Positions 19,706-25,289 of a stretch of 25,289 nucleotides of DNA are shown here, piece after piece. The position numbers and the translations under genes are program-made. Numbering within the stretch: the stretch's first letter is position 1; the number at the start of each line of letters is the position of its first letter. The notes beneath the pieces are model-generated. The model ran no database searches and was not told where the DNA came from. It was given only the letters and a program-made list of their open reading frames with translations. Source of the stretch: an uncultured Clostridia bacterium (lineage in GTDB: Bacteria > Bacillota > Clostridia > Christensenellales > Borkfalkiaceae); assembly GCA_944376035.1 (NCBI GenBank), contig CALWBJ010000108.1, positions 1 through 25,289 on the forward strand, in the 5' to 3' direction.

Positions 19706-19730
19706 TCCGAACTAATTATACATTTTCGGA
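19706..19730. promoter_or_regulatory. Inverted repeat TCCGAA-13-TTCGGA over the nifJ -10 box
   Basis: Arms 19706-19711 and 19725-19730 are perfect complements separated by 13 bases. The -10 box of the minus-strand promoter (19715-19720) lies inside the dyad, the classical place for a repressor. The regulator is unknown; the sequence does not resemble a Rex or Fnr site. Confidence 0.45.
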
Positions 19731-19743
19731 CGCAAATAGTCAA
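19715..19743 (-). promoter_or_regulatory. Sigma-A promoter of nifJ
   Basis: On the minus strand: TTGACT (19743-19738), 17-base spacer, TATAAT (19720-19715). The transcript would start near 19708, a leader of about 40 bases. Strong expression is expected, consistent with an abundant central enzyme. Confidence 0.87.
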
Positions 19744-19842
19744 TGTAAAAATTAAAATTTTTAATAATTTTGATATGAATTGTAATCAGCGTGTTTTTAG
19801 GGGCGTTTGATGTCAATTTTCGGCGATTTGCCTTTCAATGAG

Positions 19843-19871
19843 TTGTAATAATGATTTATTTTTGGTATAAT
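19843..19871 (+). promoter_or_regulatory. Extended -10 promoter of the ecfA1-ecfA2-ecfT operon
   Basis: TTGTAA (19843-19848), 17-base spacer ending in TGG, then TATAAT (19866-19871), which gives the extended -10 form TGnTATAAT. A second TATAAT lies at 19878-19883 without a good -35. A leader of nearly 200 bases follows to the ATG at 20075. Confidence 0.7.
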
Positions 19872-20074
19872 AACCGTTATAATCGGATTTTTTACAGTTT
19901 AAAAGTGTTTTATACAGTAAAAAATCAAATACAACACATAAAACACAAAGAAGAAATATTTAAAACAGAGTAAAAATCGTCAACATAAAGAAAAGAAAAA
20001 TAAAAGACAAATCTATAAAAATCTGTAACAAAACAATTTATAAAAATTTATAAAAATCGAGCACGGAGAAGAAA

Positions 20075-20896
20075 ATGGCGCTTCTGACAGCGGAAAACGT
20101 GTGTTTTTCTTACGATAAGAAAGGCGACGTGATAAAAAACGTAACCCTTGAAGTCAACGAGGGCGAATATATAGCGGTAATAGGGCATAACGGCAGCGGA
20201 AAGAGTACGCTCGCCAAACTTTTCAACGCCCTTTTAAAGCCTGACGAAGGGACGGTAACGGTGGACGGGTTCTCGTCGTCGGACAAGAAAAATTTATATG
20301 AAATAAGAAAGAGAGTGGGCGTAGTTTTTCAGAACCCCGATAACCAACTTATAGCCTCGATTGTCGAGGACGACGTGGCGTTCGGTCCCGAAAATCTCGG
20401 CGTAAAGCGTGAAGAAATAAAAGAGAGAATAGATTTCGCGCTGAAAGCGGTGGGAATGGAAAAGTATCTTAAATCCACTCCGTCAAGGCTTTCGGGCGGA
20501 CAGAAACAGAGAATCGCAATAGCGGGAGTTCTGGCGCTAAAACCCAAAATTTTAGTTCTCGACGAATCTACCGCAATGCTCGACCCGCAGGGCAGAAAAG
20601 AAGTGCTGGAAGTTGTGAAAAATCTCAATAAAGAACAGAACGTAACCGTAATAACCATAACTCATTACATGGAAGAAGTGGTCGATGCGGACAGGGTATA
20701 CGTAATTGACGGAGGAAAAATCGAGGCGACGGGAACTCCCGCCGAGATATTTAAAGACAGGGCGCTTCTGGAAAGGACGGGGCTCGAACTTCCGCTTGCC
20801 GCAAAGATAGCGGACAAACTCATTTCGCGCGGCGTGCCGCTTAAAGACGGCATTTTAACGCGCGAACAACTTGCGGAGGCATTATGCGCATTGTAA
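20075..20896 (+). CDS. ecfA1: ECF transporter ATP-binding protein EcfA1
   Basis: The first ATPase of the energy-coupling factor module, which powers uptake of vitamins and metals by exchanging different substrate-binding S components. The 273 residues show Walker A GHNGSGKST (37-45), Q-loop VFQNPDNQLIASIVEDDVAFG, signature LSGGQKQR, Walker B LVLDESTAMLDPQGR and H-loop TITHYMEE. The Glu-Ser-Thr after the catalytic Asp-Glu and the NPDNQ Q-loop are usual in EcfA1 and separate it from EcfA2. It starts with CGGAGAAG at about 20063-20070 and overlaps the start of the next gene by 13 bases. In Bacillus and relatives the same block follows rplQ; here nifJ lies upstream instead. Confidence 0.93.
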   Translation: MALLTAENVCFSYDKKGDVIKNVTLEVNEGEYIAVIGHNGSGKSTLAKLFNALLKPDEGTVTVDGFSSSDKKNLYEIRKRVGVVFQNPDNQLIASIVEDDVAFGPENLGVKREEIKERIDFALKAVGMEKYLKSTPSRLSGGQKQRIAIAGVLALKPKILVLDESTAMLDPQGRKEVLEVVKNLNKEQNVTVITITHYMEEVVDADRVYVIDGGKIEATGTPAEIFKDRALLERTGLELPLAAKIADKLISRGVPLKDGILTREQLAEALCAL

Positions 20897-21774
20897 CGGA
20901 AAATTTAAGTTATGTATACAGCGAAAAATCCAAGGAACTCGCCGTTCAGGCTCTTAATAATATAAGCCTGACCATTGAAGAGGGAGAATTTTTCGGCATA
21001 ATAGGTCAGACGGGCAGCGGCAAATCGACCTTCGTCCAGCACCTTAACGGGCTGATAAAGGTCGGTAAAGACAAGGGGAGCATAGTTATAGGCGATTTTA
21101 ATCTGACCGATAAAAAATGCGATTTCAAGTCTCTCCGCGCAAAAGTGGGAATGGTATTCCAGTATCCCGAATACCAACTTTTTGCCGAGACGGTCAAAGA
21201 CGACGTCGCGTTCGGAATAAAGAATTTTTTCCCCGCGCTGTCGGAAAAAGAGACCGAAGAAATGGTGAAAACTGCAATCACGCTCGTGGGGCTCGATTAC
21301 GAAATAGTAAAAGACAAGTCTCCGTTCGACCTTTCGGGCGGTCAGAAAAGAAGGGTGGCGATAGCGGGCGTTATAGTTACCAGACCCGAGATATTAGTGC
21401 TTGACGAACCGGTAGCGGGGCTTGACCCGCAGGGTAAGCGCGAATTTACCGAACTTCTTAAAAATCTCCATAAGACCACCGTCAAAACAATAGTGATAGT
21501 TTCTCACGACATGAATTTCGTTTCGGAAAACTGTACGCGCGTGGCAGTATTTTCGCACGGAGAACTTTACGCCGAAGGCTCGCCCAAAGAGATTTTTTCG
21601 GATTTTACGAGGCTCAAAGAATTAGGCTTGGATCTTCCCGTAACCGCATATCTTACCGAAAAACTCTCTGAAACGGGAATTAAAGTTGAAAGCGATATCA
21701 CTACCGACGGGTTCTCTGACGCGTTTGCCGCGGCGTATATCGAAAATAAAGAAAAGAGGAGGCGGGAGGAATGA
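20884..21774 (+). CDS. ecfA2: ECF transporter ATP-binding protein EcfA2
   Basis: The second ATPase, expected to pair with EcfA1 as a heterodimer under EcfT. The 296 residues carry Walker A GQTGSGKST (41-49), Q-loop VFQYPEYQLFAETVKDDVAFG, signature LSGGQKRR, Walker B LVLDEPVAGLDPQGK and H-loop VSHDMNF. The YPEYQLF Q-loop and DEPxAGLDPQG are typical for EcfA2. It begins inside ecfA1 (13-base overlap) and its stop overlaps the ecfT start by 4 bases (ATGA), so the three subunits are translationally coupled. Confidence 0.93.
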   Translation: MRIVTENLSYVYSEKSKELAVQALNNISLTIEEGEFFGIIGQTGSGKSTFVQHLNGLIKVGKDKGSIVIGDFNLTDKKCDFKSLRAKVGMVFQYPEYQLFAETVKDDVAFGIKNFFPALSEKETEEMVKTAITLVGLDYEIVKDKSPFDLSGGQKRRVAIAGVIVTRPEILVLDEPVAGLDPQGKREFTELLKNLHKTTVKTIVIVSHDMNFVSENCTRVAVFSHGELYAEGSPKEIFSDFTRLKELGLDLPVTAYLTEKLSETGIKVESDITTDGFSDAFAAAYIENKEKRRREE

Positions 21775-22595
21775 GAGACATAGCGTTCGGACAGTATTAT
21801 CCCGCGAAATCTTTTGTCCACAATATGGACCCGCGGGTAAAAATTCTTTTATCCATCGCATATATAGTGGCGGTGTTTTTGGTCGCACCCTTTCATTACC
21901 TCGGCTTTGCGGCTTGTCTTTTATTTGTCATTATCGCAACGCTCTTTTCAAAAGTTCCCTTTCTTAGAATACTGAAAAGCATAAAAGCCGTGCTGTTTTT
22001 CGTTATACTGTCGGCCGTGCTGCAGATTTTTTTCAATACGAACGGCAATCTTTTATGGTCGTGGGGGATTATAAAAATTACAGACGAGGGGCTTTTTAAC
22101 GCGGGCTTTATAGTGGCGAGAATAACGCTTATAGTCATGGGCGCGTCTTTACTGACTTTTACGACCACGCCCGTAGAACTTGCCGACGGCATAGAAAGCC
22201 TGATGTATCCGTTAAAATTCATAAAATTCCCCGTGCATGATTTCGCGCTGGTAATGAGTATTGCGCTGAGATTCATACCTACTCTAATCGAGGAGACAGA
22301 CAGAATAATAAAAGCGCAGAAAGCGCGCGGAGCCGATTTTGAGAGCGGAAACATATTCAGAAGGGCAAAAGCGCTTATCCCCGTGCTTATACCGCTTTTA
22401 ATAAGTTCTTTAAGGCGTGCGGACGAACTTGCCGACGCCATGGACGCGAGATGCTATTCGGGAAGCGATAAGCGGACGCGGTATAAGAAAATGAAGATAA
22501 CTTACCGCGACGTTCTGGGCTTTCTGGTGGTAGCGGGTTTAATAACCGGAGTGGTGTTTCTCAATAAATTTTACATTCTTATAACCGTATTATAA
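21771..22595 (+). CDS. ecfT: ECF transporter transmembrane protein EcfT
   Basis: The membrane scaffold that joins the ATPase pair to S components. The 274 residues show several hydrophobic helices (for example 29-60 and 66-88), and a C-terminal helix near 246-268. Two coupling motifs are visible: KAQKARGADFESG (about 181-193) and ADAMDARCYSG (about 220-230). The first has the standard Ala-Arg-Gly; the second has Ala-Arg-Cys. Overlap with ecfA2 and the conserved gene order make the call secure. No S component is encoded nearby, as expected for a group II ECF module. Confidence 0.92.
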   Translation: MRDIAFGQYYPAKSFVHNMDPRVKILLSIAYIVAVFLVAPFHYLGFAACLLFVIIATLFSKVPFLRILKSIKAVLFFVILSAVLQIFFNTNGNLLWSWGIIKITDEGLFNAGFIVARITLIVMGASLLTFTTTPVELADGIESLMYPLKFIKFPVHDFALVMSIALRFIPTLIEETDRIIKAQKARGADFESGNIFRRAKALIPVLIPLLISSLRRADELADAMDARCYSGSDKRTRYKKMKITYRDVLGFLVVAGLITGVVFLNKFYILITVL

Positions 22596-22628
22596 ATTAT
22601 AATGATTATTATTGAATTATAACTTTTT

Positions 22629-22770
22629 CGGAAAGCGGAAAATTAAAGCGGACGGAAAGTGTAAAAAGCAAGTAAGAAGAAGGTAAAAAGAAAAAAACAA
22701 GCAAAGGGCAAAAAGCAAAAAGAAAAAAGAGAAAAAACAAAAAGCAAAAAGTAAAAATTAAGGGCGCAAA
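22629..22770 (+). other. Purine-rich spacer ahead of truA
   Basis: Between ecfT and truA, 22661-22757 is almost pure A and G: about 11 pyrimidines in 97 bases. The stretch has repeated AAAAAGC/AAAAAGT words (for example 22708-22722 and 22738-22757). It would give an unstructured message. The truA ribosome binding site AAGGG (22760-22764) follows it directly. No promoter or terminator was recognised in the spacer, so truA may be read through from the ECF operon. Confidence 0.6.
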
Positions 22771-23508
22771 ATGAGAATAAAACTGACGGTAAGTTACGAC
22801 GGTACAGATTATTGCGGCTGGCAGGTTCAGCCGAACGGAATATCCGTTCAGAGCGTACTCGAAGAAGCGATAGAGAAAATAACGGGTGAAAAGGTCAAAG
22901 TTACGGGGAGCGGCAGAACGGACGCGGGCGTGCACGCTTTGGGACAGGTGGCGGATTTTTATACGGAAAAAGATAATATTCCCCCCGAAAATTTTGCCGC
23001 TGCATTAAACACCGTTCTTCCCGATAACGTCAGCGTTATTAAAAGCGAAAGAGCGGCGGACGATTTCAATTCGAGAAAATGCGCCAAAAAAAAGACTTAC
23101 CGCTACTTACTTTACCTGAGTGCGGTAAAACTGCCGTTATATGAAAGGTATGCTGTGCAGATAGATAAAAACGTCAATATAAATAAAATGCGCGAGGTTT
23201 CTAAGGTATTTATCGGAACGCACGATTTTAAATGTTTCAACGCGAGCGGCGGCGGCGCGAAAACTACGGTAAGGACTGTTTATAATATCGAAATAGCCGA
23301 AAAGGACTGTATGCTTTCGGTGTCCGTTACTGGGAGCGGCTTTTTATATAATATGGTTAGAATTATGGTCGGTACTCTCTTAAAAGCGGGACAGGGAAAA
23401 TTAAGCGCAGAAGACGCCGAAAAAATGCTGATATCCGGAAAGCGCAGCGACGGCGGTAACACTCTCCCCGCAAAAGGGCTTTGTTTAATGAGCGTTGAGT
23501 ACGAATAA
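22771..23508 (+). CDS. truA: tRNA pseudouridine(38-40) synthase TruA
   Basis: The enzyme isomerises uridine to pseudouridine at positions 38-40 of the tRNA anticodon stem-loop. The 245-residue chain has YDGTDYCGWQVQPNGISVQ near the start and the catalytic motif GSGRTDAGVHALGQV with nucleophile D51, followed by the second half KKKTYRYLLY and GSGFLYNMVRIMVGTL. All are hallmarks of TruA, and the length is normal. It sits between ecfT and rplM as in many Firmicutes, with a gap of 175 bases after ecfT. Confidence 0.96.
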   Translation: MRIKLTVSYDGTDYCGWQVQPNGISVQSVLEEAIEKITGEKVKVTGSGRTDAGVHALGQVADFYTEKDNIPPENFAAALNTVLPDNVSVIKSERAADDFNSRKCAKKKTYRYLLYLSAVKLPLYERYAVQIDKNVNINKMREVSKVFIGTHDFKCFNASGGGAKTTVRTVYNIEIAEKDCMLSVSVTGSGFLYNMVRIMVGTLLKAGQGKLSAEDAEKMLISGKRSDGGNTLPAKGLCLMSVEYE

Positions 23509-23655
23509 AAATTTTCCCGCAATTTTCTAAAAGTAATACAAAAGCATAAATTGTGCGCGGAGAAAATTTTAATACTACATATAGTTCGTGCCCGATAAAA
23601 GTTGTAAAAATAAGCGAAACAAACGGCAAAAATAAAGAAAAACGGCTAAAAACGC

Positions 23656-23684
23656 TTGACTTTACGGCGATTTTCGTTTAATAT
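23656..23684 (+). promoter_or_regulatory. Sigma-A promoter of rplM-rpsI
   Basis: TTGACT (23656-23661), 17-base spacer, TAATAT (23679-23684). Transcription is expected from about 23691, giving a leader of about 120 bases. Confidence 0.8.
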
Positions 23685-23699
23685 ATTTAGGCGTTTAAA

Positions 23700-23770
23700 A
23701 GGCGGATTCGGTCTGCGCGGGGATTAGCCCTCTCCGAAGCCCTGTCGTGTAGGGCGTTGCGGTCGGTCGC
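23700..23770 (+). promoter_or_regulatory. Structured 5' leader of rplM, candidate L13 leader
   Basis: The leader folds into recognisable elements: an outer stem TTCGG (23707-23711) with CCGAA (23734-23738), inside it GGGG (23719-23722) with CCCT (23728-23731), then a hairpin GCCCT (23739-23743) with AGGGC (23751-23755) and a 7-base loop. Firmicutes have an L13 leader family (Rfam) thought to let L13 repress its own operon. Position fits; membership could not be tested here. Confidence 0.5.
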
Positions 23771-23811
23771 AAAAAGACGTTTTATGTAAAAAATCCAAGG
23801 AGAAATATGCT

Positions 23812-24243
23812 ATGAAAACTTACATGGCTCACGCGAAAGACGTGGTCAGAAAGTGGTACGTGGTAGATGCGGAAGGCGTTGCGCTCGGTCGTCTCGCTTC
23901 CAAAGTTGCGGCGGTACTCCGCGGCAAGAATAAGCCTACCTTTACCCCCAACGTCGACACGGGTGATTTCGTTATTATAATAAATACCGATAAGGTCGTT
24001 CTTACCGGAAAGAAACTCGAAAAGAAATATTACACCTATCATACCGGACATATCGGCGGACTTAAATCCATACAGTATAAAACTCTTTTAGAGAATAAAT
24101 CCGACGTTGCGGTATACGAAGCGGTAAAAGGAATGCTTCCCAAGAACAGTCTGGGACGCAAGATGCTCACCAAACTTAAAGTTTACAAGGGTGCTGAGCA
24201 CAATCATCAGGCGCAGAAGCCCGAAACGCTTAAATTGTTTTAA
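23812..24243 (+). CDS. rplM: 50S ribosomal protein L13
   Basis: The 143 residues match L13 throughout: [17 protein letters not shown] near the start, [40 protein letters not shown], then [19 protein letters not shown] and [15 protein letters not shown] at the end. L13 is an early-assembling protein of the large subunit. The start has AAGGAG at 23797-23802; a nearer ATG (23804) is out of phase with it. It forms the standard pair with rpsI 11 bases downstream. Confidence 0.98.
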   Translation: MKTYMAHAKDVVRKWYVVDAEGVALGRLASKVAAVLRGKNKPTFTPNVDTGDFVIIINTDKVVLTGKKLEKKYYTYHTGHIGGLKSIQYKTLLENKSDVAVYEAVKGMLPKNSLGRKMLTKLKVYKGAEHNHQAQKPETLKLF

Positions 24244-24254
24244 GAGGTGCGATC

Positions 24255-24668
24255 ATGGCTAAAACCACTATGAAAAAGAAAGTTCAATATTGGGGAACGG
24301 GCAGAAGGAAGAAGGCTATTGCCCGCGTCCGTCTGATACCTGCCGGCGACGGCACCATAACCATCAACAAAAAGAGCCTTGACGAATATTTCGGACTCGA
24401 TACGCTTAAATTCATCGTTCGTCAGCCGCTTGAACTCACCGAGACTGCGGCTAAATACGACGTTATAGTAAACGTTTGCGGCGGCGGATTCACCGGTCAG
24501 GCAGGCGCTATAAGACACGGTATTTCCCGTGCGCTTTTAGAGGCTGAACCCGAAACCAGGGCGGCTCTTAAAAAGGAAGGATTCCTGACCCGCGATTCCA
24601 GAATGAAGGAAAGAAAGAAGTACGGCTTGAAAAAAGCGCGTCGTGCTCCGCAGTTCTCAAAGAGATAA
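24255..24668 (+). CDS. rpsI: 30S ribosomal protein S9
   Basis: The 137 residues show the S9 pattern: [17 protein letters not shown], a [20 protein letters not shown] core, and a basic tail ending [11 protein letters not shown] whose terminal Lys-Arg reaches the P-site tRNA. The N-terminus carries a few extra basic residues (MAKTTMKKK) compared with the usual start. The ribosome binding site AGAGGTG overlaps the region just after the rplM stop, 11 bases upstream, so both are expressed from the promoter at 23656. Confidence 0.98.
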   Translation: MAKTTMKKKVQYWGTGRRKKAIARVRLIPAGDGTITINKKSLDEYFGLDTLKFIVRQPLELTETAAKYDVIVNVCGGGFTGQAGAIRHGISRALLEAEPETRAALKKEGFLTRDSRMKERKKYGLKKARRAPQFSKR

Positions 24669-24826
24669 TTGTTTGTTTTTTCCGTTTACCGGACACGTTT
24701 TGCTTTTGGATAAGCGCTTCGGGGCTGTTCTTTAAAAGCGTTACGGGATTGAATTTAAAAATAAGATTTTTATTTCGGCCAGGTTTTGCGGATAAAACAT
24801 TGCGGATTATAAAATTCGGTAATAAT

Positions 24827-24854
24827 AAAAAAGCAAGGGCAACCTTGCTTTTTT
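24827..24854 (+). terminator. Rho-independent terminator of rplM-rpsI
   Basis: A perfect 12-bp stem, arms AAAAAAGCAAGG (24827-24838) and CCTTGCTTTTTT (24843-24854), closed by the GNRA tetraloop GCAA with a built-in T-run. A classical strong terminator 158 bases after rpsI. The stretch 24669-24826 has no gene; TTGCGG (24786-24791), 16 bases, TATAAA (24808-24813) is a weak promoter-like pair. Confidence 0.9.
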
Positions 24855-24906
24855 GTGTTAAGGCAAAAGTGGAAGGGAAATATTACGAGTACGGAAAGGG
24901 AATATT

Positions 24907-25289
24907 ATGGGTAAAGAAAAAAACAGAGAAAATACGGAAAGTACAAAACAGAATAAGAATAATAAAGCCGAAGAGCAGACAAGTTCTGAAATTATATCGG
25001 AAAACAACGAAGACTTTGAAGAAATAATCCGCGGCGATAACTATATCATTGCTTTTGAAAAGGACGGAATACGACTGGAAATAAAGGATAAAGAGGAAGA
25101 CGAAGTTTTCGGCGAACTTTCCAAAAACACTAGGATTATACCTTATGACGTTATAACCGTTACGGTGTTTTTTATGTGGGGTAACTTATCTTCGGAACCC
25201 GTAAAAAGTCTTGTTATGAGAGTAAATCAGACGGATGACGGTTTTGACGAGGAAGGAAGTCTTCCGTACTCGGAAAAACTTTTATCTAC
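24907..25289 (+). CDS. Unrecognised acidic protein (3' partial)
   Basis: An open frame of 127 codons runs off the window end. It starts ATGGGTAAAGAA with AAAGGG at 24895-24900 as ribosome binding site, just past the terminator of the ribosomal operon. The first 40 residues are polar and look disordered (rich in Glu, Asn, Lys; MGKEKNRENTES). A folded part follows that alternates beta-like strands (NYIIAFEKDGIRLEIKD and RIIPYDVITVTVFFMWG). No signal peptide or TM helix is visible in the part seen. Codon use matches the neighbours. The family is not recognised, and the end is missing. Confidence 0.6.
   Translation, partial: MGKEKNRENTESTKQNKNNKAEEQTSSEIISENNEDFEEIIRGDNYIIAFEKDGIRLEIKDKEEDEVFGELSKNTRIIPYDVITVTVFFMWGNLSSEPVKSLVMRVNQTDDGFDEEGSLPYSEKLLS

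Larger units (their letters stand above)
23509..23811 (+). other. 303-bp spacer between truA and rplM
   Basis: The first part holds an imperfect long hairpin (AAAATTTTC at 23508-23516 with CCGC, pairing GCGG and GAAAATTTT at 23557-23570) with a 36-base loop, perhaps a weak truA terminator. The stretch 23571-23655 shows nothing. The promoter at 23656-23684 and a structured leader follow up to the rplM start. Confidence 0.6.

Noticed and set aside
19880..20074. A vitamin riboswitch ahead of ecfA1
   Set aside because: The leader is A-rich and nearly free of G, with no stable stems or recognisable riboswitch core.
24749..25027. A 92-codon plus-strand frame
   Set aside because: It runs through the rplM-rpsI terminator hairpin and overlaps the better-supported frame starting at 24907, which has a ribosome binding site and stays open to the window end.

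Overview
The window looks like a chromosomal piece of a strictly anaerobic, low-to-moderate GC Gram-positive bacterium, most likely of the Clostridia (Bacillota). The evidence is a full-length pyruvate:ferredoxin oxidoreductase, the Firmicutes-type block ecfA1-ecfA2-ecfT-truA-rplM-rpsI, strong AGGAGG-type ribosome binding sites, lipoproteins with an N-terminal lipobox, and AT-rich spacers. Seven sigma-A-type promoters were read by eye; every one has a 17-base spacer. Genus cannot be named from this alone.

Region 1 (1-7.6 kb) is a carbohydrate scavenging operon. It holds a very large membrane-anchored GH42-like glycosidase (5' end outside the window), a lipoprotein solute-binding protein and two CUT1-type permeases, closed by a 16-bp-stem hairpin. 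No ATPase is present, so the importer probably borrows a shared MsmK/MsmX-like ATPase encoded elsewhere.

Region 2 (7.7-14.5 kb) holds three single-direction units. They are a LOG-superfamily (TIGR00725-like) protein with its own promoter and hairpin; a MacB/FtsX-type ABC exporter with ATPase and permease fused in one chain; and an operon of an ECF-like sigma factor, a one-TM probable anti-sigma protein and a YfbK-like von Willebrand A lipoprotein. The last two units suggest envelope stress or envelope remodelling, but the signal is unknown.

Region 3 (14.5-16.1 kb) is a small accessory-looking island bounded on both sides by bidirectional hairpins. A SLOG/DUF1273-like gene faces away from three tandem small XRE-type DNA-binding proteins. 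Two of these are paralogues with a 41-nt identical 3' end. The divergent spacer carries two direct repeats overlapping the SLOG promoter.

Region 4 (16.1-25.3 kb) is housekeeping. The nifJ-type PFOR is on the minus strand with a near-consensus promoter and an inverted repeat over its -10 box. Divergent from it runs the ECF vitamin transporter core (two ATPases, one transmembrane protein), followed by truA, then rplM-rpsI behind their own promoter and a structured leader. The window ends in an unrecognised acidic protein that runs off the edge.
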